Origin: Clostridiales bacterium
Lineage (GTDB): Bacteria; Bacillota_A; Clostridia; Oscillospirales; Oscillospiraceae
Length of the DNA: 18,070 bases
Reading direction: 5' to 3'
Assembly (NCBI GenBank): GCA_019410105.1
Contig: DXTB01000018.1
Span: 1 to 18,070 of the forward strand
The notes beneath the pieces were generated by a model. The model was given only the letters and a program-made list of their open reading frames with translations. It had not been told where the DNA came from and ran no database searches. Below, one piece after another: positions 7,231-14,759 of the stretch. The position numbers and the translations under genes are program-made. The stretch's first letter is position 1; every line of letters starts with the position of its first letter.

Positions 7231-7656
7231 CTATTCCGCTCCGCCGGCGGGCGGCAGCAGCTTGCCCAGTTCCCCCACCGCGCTCTCCAGCAGCCGGGCC
7301 ACGGGCAGCTCCGCCACTCCAGCCACCAGATTGTCACACTGGTTCAGGGGGATGAGGATCCGCCGGGCCCGGGCCTGCCCCACCGCTACCGCCATGGCCG
7401 GGGAGATCTCCCCCATCAGGGCGTCGGCGATGACGATGCCCAGGGGGCCCAAAATCACATCCGCCCGGCGGCAGGCCACCAGCAGGGCGTTCTCTCCCGT
7501 GGCCCCCTGAGACGCGCCGCCCTTGAGCATGGCGGAGGTGGCCAGGCTGTTGGTTCCGATGGCGGTCACCTCCACCTGGGGATAACGGGTTAGAATCGCC
7601 TTGATGAGCTGCTGCCCGATCCGGCCGCCCTGGCCGTCAATCACTAAAATCTCCAT
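7231..7656 (-). CDS. DUF3842 family protein
   Basis: A 141-residue soluble protein that matches my recall of DUF3842: ILVIDGQGGRIGQQLI at the N-terminus, then AIGTNSLATSAMLKGGA, ATGENALLV, ADVILGPLGIVIADALMGEISP and ILIPLNQCDN. The glycine-rich start looks like a nucleotide- or dinucleotide-binding loop, but no activity is established for the family as far as I know. The ATG at 7656 has AAGGGGT about 7 nt upstream. An earlier in-frame ATG at 7683 lacks a ribosome site and falls at the predicted transcription start. It is a single-gene unit with its own promoter and a terminator shared with the convergent operon. Confidence 0.92.
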   Translation of the reverse strand: MEILVIDGQGGRIGQQLIKAILTRYPQVEVTAIGTNSLATSAMLKGGASQGATGENALLVACRRADVILGPLGIVIADALMGEISPAMAVAVGQARARRILIPLNQCDNLVAGVAELPVARLLESAVGELGKLLPPAGGAE

Positions 7657-7690
7657 CGTTTGACCCCTTCTCTCTGTTTCCATTGGCCTT

Positions 7691-7719
7691 ATTATAATCT
7701 ACCCTGGGGCAGGCCGCAA
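7691..7719 (-). promoter_or_regulatory. Promoter of the DUF3842 gene
   Basis: Read on the - strand, TTGCGG (7719-7714) and a perfect TATAAT (7696-7691) are separated by 17 nt, about 35 nt before the start codon. Confidence 0.75.
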
Positions 7720-7741
7720 GCGCCGGGATGAGAAAAGTGCA

Positions 7742-7770
7742 TTCCCTTTTTCCCCAGGCTGTGGTTTAAT
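7742..7770 (+). promoter_or_regulatory. Weak candidate promoter for the AEC permease gene
   Basis: TTTAAT (7765-7770) with TG at 7762-7763 forms an extended -10. The -35 position 17 nt upstream reads TTCCCT, a poor match. Placement 33 nt before the gene is sensible. Confidence 0.4.
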
Positions 7771-7803
7771 AAGAACAGGAACTTTCATCCGGGGGGAATG
7801 GAG

Positions 7804-8733
7804 ATGCTGTCCAATCTGCTGACGGTCACCGGACAGGTGGCCACTTTGTTTTTGATGATGGCGGTGGGTTTTGTGCTGGGCCGGGCGGGAAAGATGACTG
7901 AGGCGGGCCGCAGCCAGATGTCGTACCTGCTGCTCTACATCGTCTGTCCCTGTGTGATGGTGGACTGCTTTCTGGTGGAGCGGACCCCCGCCTTGACGCA
8001 GGAGGTTGCGGTCGGCTCTGCGGCGGCGCTGGCCTGCTATCTGCTCTTCTTCGCCGTCTCCCTGCTGTTCTTCCGGCGGCAGCCGGCGGATGCCCGGGAC
8101 ACCCTGCGTTTTGCCGCGGTCTACGGCAACATCGGCTTCATGGGGCTCCCCCTGGTCCAGTCCATCCTCGGGGAGGAGGCGCTGGTCTACGGCGCGCTGG
8201 CCCTGCTGGCCTTCAACCTGACCAGTTGGACGCTGGGCGTGCTGATCATGGGAGGCCGGGCGGCCTTCTCCCTGCGCAGGGCGGTGCTCAACCCAGGTGT
8301 TGTCGGCATTGGGCTCGGGCTGCTTTGCTTTCTCAGCGGCCTGCGCTTTCCTTCCCCCGTGGGAGCGTCCCTCTCCTTCCTGAGCGACCTGAACACCCCC
8401 CTGGCCATGGTGGTCATCGGTACCCAGCTCGCTGAAGCCGACCTGCCCAACACCTTTCGCCAACCCAGGAACTACCTGGTTTCCTTCCTGCGCCTGGCCC
8501 TGTTCCCCACCCTGACTGCCCTGCTGCTGCTCCCCCTCCGCTCCTCCTCCGGCCTCTACTGCGCCCTGGTGCTATTGTCCGCCACGCCTGTGGCCGGTAC
8601 GACCAGCCTCTTTGCTCAGCAGTTCGGCCGGGATACCGCCCCTGCGGCGGAGTCCATCACCCTGTCAACCCTGCTCTCCATCCTCACCCTGCCCCTCTTC
8701 GCCGTGCTGGCCAGAGGGATCAGCATGTTCTAA
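7804..8733 (+). CDS. AEC-family (auxin efflux carrier type) permease
   Basis: An integral membrane protein of 309 residues with about ten hydrophobic segments, of the bile/auxin carrier superfamily. It starts with VTGQVATLFLMMAVGFVLGRAGKMT and carries the polar NIGFMGLPLVQSILG stretch and the NTPLAMVVIGTQLAEADL motif typical of AEC carriers. Bacterial relatives include malate and other organic-acid exporters, so the substrate is probably a small anion, but this is not resolved. ATG 7804 is chosen because GGGGGGA (7791-7797) lies 6 nt upstream; the ATG at 7798 directly abuts that site. It is a single-gene unit ending in a strong terminator. Confidence 0.9.
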   Translation: MLSNLLTVTGQVATLFLMMAVGFVLGRAGKMTEAGRSQMSYLLLYIVCPCVMVDCFLVERTPALTQEVAVGSAAALACYLLFFAVSLLFFRRQPADARDTLRFAAVYGNIGFMGLPLVQSILGEEALVYGALALLAFNLTSWTLGVLIMGGRAAFSLRRAVLNPGVVGIGLGLLCFLSGLRFPSPVGASLSFLSDLNTPLAMVVIGTQLAEADLPNTFRQPRNYLVSFLRLALFPTLTALLLLPLRSSSGLYCALVLLSATPVAGTTSLFAQQFGRDTAPAAESITLSTLLSILTLPLFAVLARGISMF

Positions 8734-8745
8734 CCGTAAGCGCAG

Positions 8746-8780
8746 ACGCGGCCGCCCCAGATGGGGCGGCCGCGTTTCTA
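8746..8780 (+). terminator. Rho-independent terminator of the AEC permease gene
   Basis: A perfect 13-bp GC stem (8746-8758 with 8763-8775) with a 4-nt loop is followed by TTCTATTT. It has no T-tract on the - strand, so it mainly serves the + strand gene. Confidence 0.85.
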
Positions 8781-8788
8781 TTTGCGCA

Positions 8789-8849
8789 AAAACTTCATGT
8801 GCCTAAACCTTTGCACAGTTTCGTGGTGCCCCCTGTTCACATGAAGTTT
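8789..8849 (-). terminator. Long-loop inverted repeat, probable 3' structure or terminator of atoE
   Basis: A perfect 12-bp inverted repeat (8790-8801 with 8838-8849) encloses 36 nt. Read from the atoE side, the second arm is followed by TTT, making TTTTTT with its own end, which is terminator-like. The enclosed segment can form a small GCAC/GTGC hairpin, so the whole may be a branched structure. It starts 6 nt after the atoE stop codon. Confidence 0.6.
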
Positions 8850-8854
8850 AATAC

Positions 8855-10213
8855 CTAAAACAGGAGTCCCCAGAGCAGGAATCCGCCGCAGGCGACCAGG
8901 CCAGTAAAGATCGTAATGATGACCAGATAGCCCATGATATTGCGGGCAGACAATCCGGCAATCCCCAGGGCGGGCAAGGCCCAGAATGGCTGGATCATGT
9001 TGGTCCACTGGTCGCCCCAGGCAATGGCCATGGCGGCCCGGCCGTACTCGATGCCCATCTCAGTAGCCGCAGGCATAACAATTGGGGCCTGCACCGCCCA
9101 CTGCCCGCCGCCGGAGGGGACAAAGAAATTGATGATGCCGGCGGAAAGGAATGTCAGCACCGGGAAGGTGACATTATCGGAGATTTGGGTGAAGAAGTTG
9201 GCGATAATTCCGGCCAGGGACACCCCTGCATCGTTCTGCGCCACCATCAGTCCCATGATGCCGGCATAGAAGGGGAACTGGAGCAGAATGCCCGCCGCTC
9301 CGGAGGCGGCATCGGCGATGGCATCCACATACCTGCGCAGATCACCGTGGAGCAAAATACCCAGGAACAGGAAGATCATATTGACGATGTTCAGATCCAG
9401 GTTGAACCCCTTCTGCACAAAGTAATACACGATGTACGCAAAGCCCAGCACAAGAGTGATAAACCACAGGATTTTATTGTGCTCAATTTTCTCCGCCGGG
9501 GTATTCATGGTATAAGTCTTCTCCGCCTCGTCCACCAGTAAGGCTGGATCCACCGCAATGGTATGGTCGGTATCCGGATGCATGGCATAGTTGACGAAGG
9601 GCATGAGCACCAGGATGACAAGTACCATGACCAGGTTCATCGGGTGAAATATAGTGGCAGTAACCGGGGCCTGGTATACAACTCCAAGCACCTCGGAGCC
9701 CGTGCCGCCAATTTGCAGAGGGATGGACCCCGACAGGCCGGCGTGCCAGATCACAAAGCCGGAATAGGCGGAGGCAATCAGCAGGGGATAATCCACATCC
9801 CGTACCCGGCGGGCCACAGCCTTCGCCAGCAGGGCGCCGGCAATCAGGCCAAAGCCCCAGTTGAGCCAGCAGCAGATGGTGGACACGAAGGTGGTAACCA
9901 GGATTGCGCTCTTTTTGTCGTGAGCCAAGGTGGCAATCGCTGCCAGCGCCTTCTTGCACGCCTTGGCGGAGGCCATGGCGGAGCCCAGCACCAGCACCAG
10001 GGCCATCTGCATGGCGAAGGACAGCAGGCTCCAGAAGCCATCCTTGACTTCGCCCTGGCCCCCCCAGGACCACACCAGTTCCAGGGGCCCCTGCTGCGTA
10101 CCGATCATGGCAGCGATAAAGACCACGATGGTCAGGATGATGGCGAACAGGAATGGATCCGGAAGCCACCGGTTCACAACCTGCACGCAGCCATTGGTAA
10201 AGCGTTTGAACAT
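8855..10213 (-). CDS. atoE: Short-chain fatty acid transporter, AtoE family
   Basis: A 452-residue membrane protein with about twelve hydrophobic segments. It begins FKRFTNGCVQVVNRWLPDPFLFAIILTIVVF and contains WGFGLIAGALLAKAVARR, GFVIWHAGLSGSIPLQI, GIIANFFTQISDNVTFPVLTFLSAGIINFFVPSGGGQWAVQAP and WGDQWTNMIQPFWALPALGIAGL. These are the signatures I know from AtoE. Family members are thought to move butyrate, acetoacetate or similar short fatty acids. AGGAGG lies 9 nt before the ATG. It is a single-gene unit. In a fermenting gut Clostridium it could export or take up butyrate-type acids, but direction and substrate are not shown by sequence. Confidence 0.93.
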   Translation of the reverse strand: MFKRFTNGCVQVVNRWLPDPFLFAIILTIVVFIAAMIGTQQGPLELVWSWGGQGEVKDGFWSLLSFAMQMALVLVLGSAMASAKACKKALAAIATLAHDKKSAILVTTFVSTICCWLNWGFGLIAGALLAKAVARRVRDVDYPLLIASAYSGFVIWHAGLSGSIPLQIGGTGSEVLGVVYQAPVTATIFHPMNLVMVLVILVLMPFVNYAMHPDTDHTIAVDPALLVDEAEKTYTMNTPAEKIEHNKILWFITLVLGFAYIVYYFVQKGFNLDLNIVNMIFLFLGILLHGDLRRYVDAIADAASGAAGILLQFPFYAGIMGLMVAQNDAGVSLAGIIANFFTQISDNVTFPVLTFLSAGIINFFVPSGGGQWAVQAPIVMPAATEMGIEYGRAAMAIAWGDQWTNMIQPFWALPALGIAGLSARNIMGYLVIITIFTGLVACGGFLLWGLLF

Positions 10214-10272
10214 GAAACAACCTCCTCTGTATCTCTCTCCGCCACATACACTCCATGGCAGGAACTGTCTAA

Positions 10273-10301
10273 ATCATAGCAACCTACTTCTGTCGTGTCA
10301 A
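10273..10301 (-). promoter_or_regulatory. Consensus promoter of atoE
   Basis: Read on the - strand, TTGACA (10301-10296) and TATGAT (10278-10273) are exactly 17 nt apart, about 60 nt before the atoE start. The bases just upstream (10300-10335) are AT-rich. It is one of the two strongest promoters in the window. Confidence 0.85.
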
Positions 10302-10391
10302 TAAAAACCTATAAGTCTAGTATAAATTCTACAAAGCCATATTGAGAACCGGCAGGTTTCCTTCTCCTACCATCCTCATTTCTTCATGGAC

Positions 10392-10438
10392 ATACCCAGG
10401 CCCCCACCGTCTTCTACGGGCGGTGAGGGCCTGGGTAT
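10392..10438 (-). repeat. Long hairpin after the rubrerythrin gene
   Basis: An 18-bp stem with one G-U pair (10392-10409 with 10421-10438) has an 11-nt loop and begins 12 nt after the rubrerythrin stop. Neither strand has a T-tract after it, so it is not a classic intrinsic terminator. It may block 3' exonucleases or act as a weak terminator. The rest of 10214-10449 holds the atoE promoter and nothing else I can support. Confidence 0.6.
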
Positions 10439-10449
10439 GGGGTTTGCAG

Positions 10450-11043
10450 TTATTCGAAGGGCGCCATCTCCCAGCGGATAAAGTAGCCCTGTGGATGCTT
10501 GCAGACGGGGCACACGGCGGGAGCCATGGTGGCGTCGATAATTTGGCCGCAGTTGAGGCACATCCACTTGACCTGAACATCGGACACAAACAGCTTGTCC
10601 TGCTCCAGCAGCTCAGCAAACTTGCCGAAGCGGTCGCCATGGGTCTTTTCAATTCCGGCAATCATGGAGAAAATGTGGGCAATCTCCGGGAACCCCTCCT
10701 CCTGGGCGGTTCTGGAAAAGCCCGCGTAGTCGTGGTCCCACTCCTGGTACTCATTGTGCTGGGCCGAGCGAAGGTGGTCCAGAATGTCGGGAAACAGCTC
10801 TACGGGGTAGGTGCCGTCCACCTGAAGGTTCTGACCGGACACCTGCTCCAGCAGGTTGTAGAACACCTTGGCGTGGGCCCGTTCCTGGTCCGCGGTGAAG
10901 GTGAACACGCTCTCCAGTACATACAGGTTCTTCCTTCGGGCCAGTCCGGCTGCGAAGGTGTAGCGGTTGCGGGCCTGACTCTCGCCGGCAAAGGCCCGCA
11001 TGAGATTGAGTCTGGTTTCACTTTGTGCAAAATCAGCGGACAT
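10450..11043 (-). CDS. rbr: Rubrerythrin
   Basis: A cytosolic 197-residue di-iron peroxidase that reduces hydrogen peroxide in anaerobes. The diiron ligands fit the Desulfovibrio pattern: Glu21 (AGESQARNRY), Glu54 and His57 (DQERAH), Glu98 and Glu101 (NEYQEW), Glu132 and His135 (GIEKTH). The C-terminal rubredoxin-like domain has Cys162, Cys165, Cys178 and Cys181 for its single iron. The ATG at 11043 has AGGAGGG about 8 nt upstream, and the family's usual start agrees. An inverted repeat lies just before the ribosome site and may be the control site. Electron donors (rubredoxin or an NADH:rubredoxin reductase) are not in this window. Confidence 0.97.
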   Translation of the reverse strand: MSADFAQSETRLNLMRAFAGESQARNRYTFAAGLARRKNLYVLESVFTFTADQERAHAKVFYNLLEQVSGQNLQVDGTYPVELFPDILDHLRSAQHNEYQEWDHDYAGFSRTAQEEGFPEIAHIFSMIAGIEKTHGDRFGKFAELLEQDKLFVSDVQVKWMCLNCGQIIDATMAPAVCPVCKHPQGYFIRWEMAPFE

Positions 11044-11062
11044 AAAAATCCCTCCTGTTTTA

Positions 11063-11083
11063 TGGATACCGTAAGCATATCCA
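11063..11083. promoter_or_regulatory. Inverted repeat upstream of rubrerythrin, possible operator
   Basis: TGGATA (11063-11068) and TATCCA (11078-11083) form a 6-9-6 perfect inverted repeat. It overlaps a possible - strand -10 (TATGCT, 11079-11074) and lies 19 nt before the rubrerythrin start. It does not match the PerR box or the Rex site as I know them. No convincing -35 is visible. Confidence 0.4.
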
Positions 11084-11236
11084 CAACCAGAAAAAACCAT
11101 ACAAAAAAGTACAGCAAAGTTCTCCGGCGGTTAGCACAGCACAGAGCATACGGACTCGAAACCCCTGAGCGGGATGTTTCTTTGCTCTCAAACCGTGTTC
11201 TGTTTCGACAGGTCTTCTGATTTATCGGATTCCCTG

Positions 11237-11265
11237 TGGAAATTTTTCCATTCCTATGGTATACT
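11237..11265 (+). promoter_or_regulatory. Promoter of the YheO-like regulator with overlapping palindrome
   Basis: TGGAAA (11237-11242) and TATACT (11260-11265) are 17 nt apart, with TG at 11257-11258 extending the -10. The -35 hexamer is also the left half of a perfect palindrome, TGGAAA-TT-TTTCCA (11237-11250), so a protein bound there would cover the -35 box. The remainder of 11084-11236 shows nothing else I can support. Confidence 0.6.
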
Positions 11266-11304
11266 GAAAACTGATTTAATCCACGAAACAGGTAGGGATA
11301 CACG

Positions 11305-11973
11305 GTGAAAGAGCGCAATGTAATGTTTACCGAGACTGATTTTAGAATTCTGGACTCTTATAAATCGGTGCTGGATGGTCTGGCTGCTTACCTTGGGGAT
11401 GGATACGAGATCGTATTGCACAGCCTTCACGATTTGGACCATTCCGTAATCAAAATTATAAATGGTCACTATACTGGCCGACGCGAGGGCTTCCCCATCA
11501 CAGACCTGGCTCTGTCCATGCTGGCAAAAATCGAGGAACGGCCCGACACAAACTGCATCACTTACTTTAACCGAAACCAGAAAGGCGAACCCCTTAAATC
11601 GGCCACCATTGTAATTCGCAATCATAGCCGCATGGCTATCGGCCTGCTGTGCATCAACTTTTATATGAACACCTCGGTGTTTCAATTTCTGCAGAATATG
11701 ACTCCGCCCGCCGCACAGACTCCGGATTCTCCCGTGGAGGAGAGCTATGTAGAGAATGTGGATGAACTGATTGTCCAGGCGGTGACCGAAGCCAGCCAAA
11801 AGGTTCAGAACGACAGCGCCATTTCAAACGCCAACAAAAACAAAGAGATTGTCAGTATCCTTTACCAGAGGGGAATCTTCAACCTGAAAGATGCGGTCGT
11901 CAAGGTCGCTGGCCTCATGGGTATCTCCAAGAACACGGTTTATATGCATGTACGCAATCTCAATCACGGCTGA
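11305..11973 (+). CDS. YheO/DauR-family transcriptional regulator (PAS plus HTH)
   Basis: A 222-residue DNA-binding protein. Residues about 12-125 form the YheO-like PAS sensor (LAAYLGDGYEIVLHSLHDLDHSVIKIINGHYTGRREGFPITDLAL, then SATIVIRNHSRMAIGLLCINF). Residues about 165-222 form the C-terminal HTH (NKEIVSILYQRGIFNLKDAVVKVAGLMGISKNTVYMHVRNL). Pseudomonas DauR, from this family, controls D-arginine catabolism, so an amino-acid-like ligand is plausible. Start is GTG at 11305 with a GTAGGGA ribosome site about 6 nt upstream; ATG 11323 is the alternative but has no good site. It converges on the ridA-aminotransferase-nhaC operon, its most likely target by content. Control of atoE or rubrerythrin is also possible. 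Confidence 0.92.
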   Translation: MKERNVMFTETDFRILDSYKSVLDGLAAYLGDGYEIVLHSLHDLDHSVIKIINGHYTGRREGFPITDLALSMLAKIEERPDTNCITYFNRNQKGEPLKSATIVIRNHSRMAIGLLCINFYMNTSVFQFLQNMTPPAAQTPDSPVEESYVENVDELIVQAVTEASQKVQNDSAISNANKNKEIVSILYQRGIFNLKDAVVKVAGLMGISKNTVYMHVRNLNHG

Positions 11974-12009
11974 AAAAGGCTGGAACCGGTTTGGTTCCAG
12001 CCTTTTTTA
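11974..12009. terminator. Bidirectional terminator between the regulator and nhaC
   Basis: A perfect 13-bp stem (11975-11987 with 11993-12005) has a 5-nt loop. Its ends are T-rich on both strands: TTTTTT on + at 12003-12008, and TTTTT on - from the A-run at 11973-11977. It lies 3 nt from the nhaC stop, so it can end both convergent units. Confidence 0.92.
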
Positions 12010-12012
12010 TAA

Positions 12013-13467
12013 TCAGGGCTTTTTGTGGAGAATCGCGCCGTCCGGGCCCTCATAAATCCGGTCCCACCCGGTCAGGATCGATATGGTCAGCACAACAAAG
12101 AGGACCATAGGATAGAACGCCCCACTGAAAATCTGCAGCGGGGTCACCGCAGGCAGATAGGAGTACTCCTCCAGCAGCGGCTCAATGGACGAGGCCGAGA
12201 TGAAGATGAAGGCGCTGATAAAAGGGAGGATTGCGGGGAAGGTGTTGGCGTAGCCTGTCAGGAAATTGGCGCGCCGGTAGGGGTGAATCTGGTGTCTGGC
12301 GCCCAGCTCATCAGCCACGGAGCCGAAGGTAAGTACCGAGGCGCTGGTCACACCTCCCACCAACAGGGTGGTAAGCATGGAGCCCAGCCCAATGAGCAGC
12401 TCAGCCCCGCGGGCCGTGCGCGCAAACCGGCTGTTGCAGATGCCTTGAATCATGCGCTCCATCGTGCCGCTCTCGTTGAGTACGCCCATGGCGCCGAACA
12501 GGGCCATGCAGAACAGGCAGATACCGATCATGCCGGTAAAGCCGTTATAGATAAAGCCGGTGGCCGCGCCGTTCTCCACCCCCAGGATGTCAGAGGGGCC
12601 GAAGGTACCGGAGAGCAGGCCCACGGCAATGCCCGAGACGAGGCCCGCCGTGACGGCCTTGAAGATATCGCGGGTGCGGATCGACACAAACAGCAGGACG
12701 GCCACTGGGATGAGCATGATGAGGCCCTTGGGATCCATGTTGGCCTGAAGGATCTCATCCGCCCCTTCCATGACTGCGCCGCTGCCGCCGCCGAATACGG
12801 CGAAGAGTACCAACGCGATGCCGCCGGCGATCAGGGCGTATTTCAGGCGGTAACCCACCGTGCCGGCGATATCGGCATAACCCTCCTTGGTTCGGAACCG
12901 TTGGTTGGTTGTGGATGCAATGGTCACATCAGAGATGGGGGCCAGGTTATCGCCGAAAATTGCACCGGAGAGGATCGCGCCCGCCAGGATTGCGGGGTGG
13001 CTGCCCAGCAGGATTCCCGCCGGATACAGGATGGGAAACACCGTGGTCAGGGTCCCGATGGAGGAGCCGGTAGCCGTGGTAATCAGACAGGCGGCCAGGA
13101 ATGTAAAGGCCGTAAAGATGCTGCCCGGCATACCGACCATGTGTGCCATCCAGACAAAGCCCTGGGATACCCCGCTGATGGCCATCAGCTTGGTAAACAT
13201 ACCAATGACCAGCAGGATCACCACAATACTTACGGAGGTGGAGCTTCCGATTCCACGCAGCACCGCATCCCAGTAGGCACCATAGGTTTTGCAAAACAGC
13301 GCGCCTATCAGCAGCCCCAGGAAGCCGCCCACCGCCAGGGCGTTCATATCAAAGACCTTGTAGCCCACAAAATAGACCACACAGAATACCAGGAAAATAA
13401 GCATGGGTACAACGGACCACCACTGTCCGCCCCGGAACTCAACCGGATATCTCTTTCTCTCTTCCAT
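12013..13467 (-). CDS. nhaC: NhaC-family Na+/H+ antiporter type transporter
   Basis: A 484-residue integral membrane protein with about eleven to twelve hydrophobic segments. The family motif GAIFGDNLAPISDVTIAST is present, and TTATGSSIGTLTTVFPI and a later NFLTGYANTFPAILPF are also typical of the NhaC/IT superfamily. Members exchange protons with sodium or with charged organic solutes. The ATG lies 3 nt after the aminotransferase stop, with an AAGGGGG ribosome site inside that gene's end, so it is the coupled third gene of the ridA operon. That position suggests uptake or exchange of the amino acid or keto acid handled by the operon rather than general sodium homeostasis; this is inference. 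Confidence 0.9.
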   Translation of the reverse strand: MEERKRYPVEFRGGQWWSVVPMLIFLVFCVVYFVGYKVFDMNALAVGGFLGLLIGALFCKTYGAYWDAVLRGIGSSTSVSIVVILLVIGMFTKLMAISGVSQGFVWMAHMVGMPGSIFTAFTFLAACLITTATGSSIGTLTTVFPILYPAGILLGSHPAILAGAILSGAIFGDNLAPISDVTIASTTNQRFRTKEGYADIAGTVGYRLKYALIAGGIALVLFAVFGGGSGAVMEGADEILQANMDPKGLIMLIPVAVLLFVSIRTRDIFKAVTAGLVSGIAVGLLSGTFGPSDILGVENGAATGFIYNGFTGMIGICLFCMALFGAMGVLNESGTMERMIQGICNSRFARTARGAELLIGLGSMLTTLLVGGVTSASVLTFGSVADELGARHQIHPYRRANFLTGYANTFPAILPFISAFIFISASSIEPLLEEYSYLPAVTPLQIFSGAFYPMVLFVVLTISILTGWDRIYEGPDGAILHKKP

Positions 13468-13470
13468 TGC

Positions 13471-14694
13471 TCAGGAAACCCCCTTCTCCTTTCCCAGCTT
13501 CATGAGTGCGGCTTTGACACGCTCCAGTGCCGCCACCATCTGCGCGTCCTCCCGGAAGGCTCCGAATACAATCCGCAGGTGTCCCTCCCCTTGTGCGCCG
13601 TACGGGGTGCCGGCGTTCACCACCACGTTGGCCTCCTTGATGATGTAGGCGTTGACCTCGTCGGCGGTGCCGAGCCGGGACACGTTCACCCAGCAGAGGA
13701 AGGTGCTCTCCGGCATGGCCATGGACACACCGGGAATGGAGTTGAAGATCTCATAAACGATTTTGCGGCGGCGGTCAAAGATGCGGTTGTACTCCTCCAG
13801 GAAAGAGGCATCCTTCAACGCAGCAATGGCTCCCAGTTGAGAGGCGGTGTTGGTGGCTCCGATCACGCTTACGGCGCTGCCATAGTACACATCCATGATG
13901 TGGTCGTCCGCCACGATGTAAGCCACCCGGTAGCCGCTGAGCGCCATTCCCTTGGAGATGGAGCATACCGTGACGGTGCGTTCCCACATGCCTGGCAGGG
14001 ACGCAAGGGTGACAAACTCCACCCCGTCGTACACCGAGTCCTCAAACGCTTGGTCGCACACCACAATCAGGTCGTTCTTAACTGCAAATTGGGCCAGCTT
14101 CTCCAGACTCTCTCTGCGCATAACGGTAGTGGTGGGGTTGTTGGGGTTGGTAAGGACAATCATTTTGGTGTTTGGCGTCAGGCGTTTTTCGAACTCCTCG
14201 ATCTCCAGTTGGTATCCGTTCTCCTCCCGCAGGGGGACCGGCACCGTTACACCGCCGAGGATTCTGGCGTTCAGGAAGTTGTTTGGATAGCTGGGGTCGG
14301 GCACCATGACCTCATCGCCTGGGTCAATGAAGGGCATCATTGCAAACATCAGGCCGGCATCTGAACCGGGTGTAATAATTATGTTGCGCTCCGGGTCCAC
14401 ATCCAGGTGGTTGAATGCCTTGAGCTTTTTCGCCAGTTCCATTTTCAGCTCCATGTTGCCGATGGGCATGGTGTAATGGGCGGATGTCCCGTCCTCCAGC
14501 CCCGCCAGAGTAGCCCTTTTCACGTGCTCCGGGATCGCCGGGTCGGGATAGAAGGGGTCGGCCCAGCACATCAGAGCCGCGCCGTTGGCAATGAGGTCGT
14601 TCAATGCCGTTCCCACATCGGCTTTGGAGACTTTTTCAAACAGTCCCCCCTGAATTCCCCGGAACTTTTTGCTGATCTTATCCTGGACGCTCAT
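13471..14694 (-). CDS. Class I/II PLP-dependent aminotransferase
   Basis: A 407-residue fold-type I aminotransferase. The PLP lysine is Lys248 in SISKGMALSGYRVAY. Other signatures are PGSDAGLMFAM (cofactor phosphate region), PDPSYPNN, LTNPNNPTTTV and the C-terminal HLRIVFG with the Arg that holds the substrate carboxylate. It belongs with aspartate/aromatic-type enzymes, but the substrate cannot be named from sequence. Start is ATG 14694, with AAGGAG about 9 nt upstream. The open frame extends 16 codons further, but without a ribosome site. A 65-nt gap separates it from ridA. Pairing with RidA makes sense because RidA removes reactive enamine/imine intermediates made by PLP enzymes. Confidence 0.93.
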   Translation of the reverse strand: MSVQDKISKKFRGIQGGLFEKVSKADVGTALNDLIANGAALMCWADPFYPDPAIPEHVKRATLAGLEDGTSAHYTMPIGNMELKMELAKKLKAFNHLDVDPERNIIITPGSDAGLMFAMMPFIDPGDEVMVPDPSYPNNFLNARILGGVTVPVPLREENGYQLEIEEFEKRLTPNTKMIVLTNPNNPTTTVMRRESLEKLAQFAVKNDLIVVCDQAFEDSVYDGVEFVTLASLPGMWERTVTVCSISKGMALSGYRVAYIVADDHIMDVYYGSAVSVIGATNTASQLGAIAALKDASFLEEYNRIFDRRRKIVYEIFNSIPGVSMAMPESTFLCWVNVSRLGTADEVNAYIIKEANVVVNAGTPYGAQGEGHLRIVFGAFREDAQMVAALERVKAALMKLGKEKGVS

Positions 14695-14759
14695 ATTCCA
14701 TACTCCTTTCTCTTCTGCTTTACGGCAAATTCCGGTCCCCAATCATATATAAGCGGCTG

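Noticed and set aside
12025..14364. 779-codon + strand open frame opposite nhaC and the aminotransferase
   Set aside because: It crosses two well-defined - strand genes, including their junction, and has no recognisable domain. It is a codon-bias shadow.
14695..14759. Possible internal promoter between ridA and the aminotransferase (TATATATGAT near 14750)
   Set aside because: A -10-like string is present on the - strand, but I found no matching -35 at proper spacing, so read-through from the ridA promoter is the simpler explanation.
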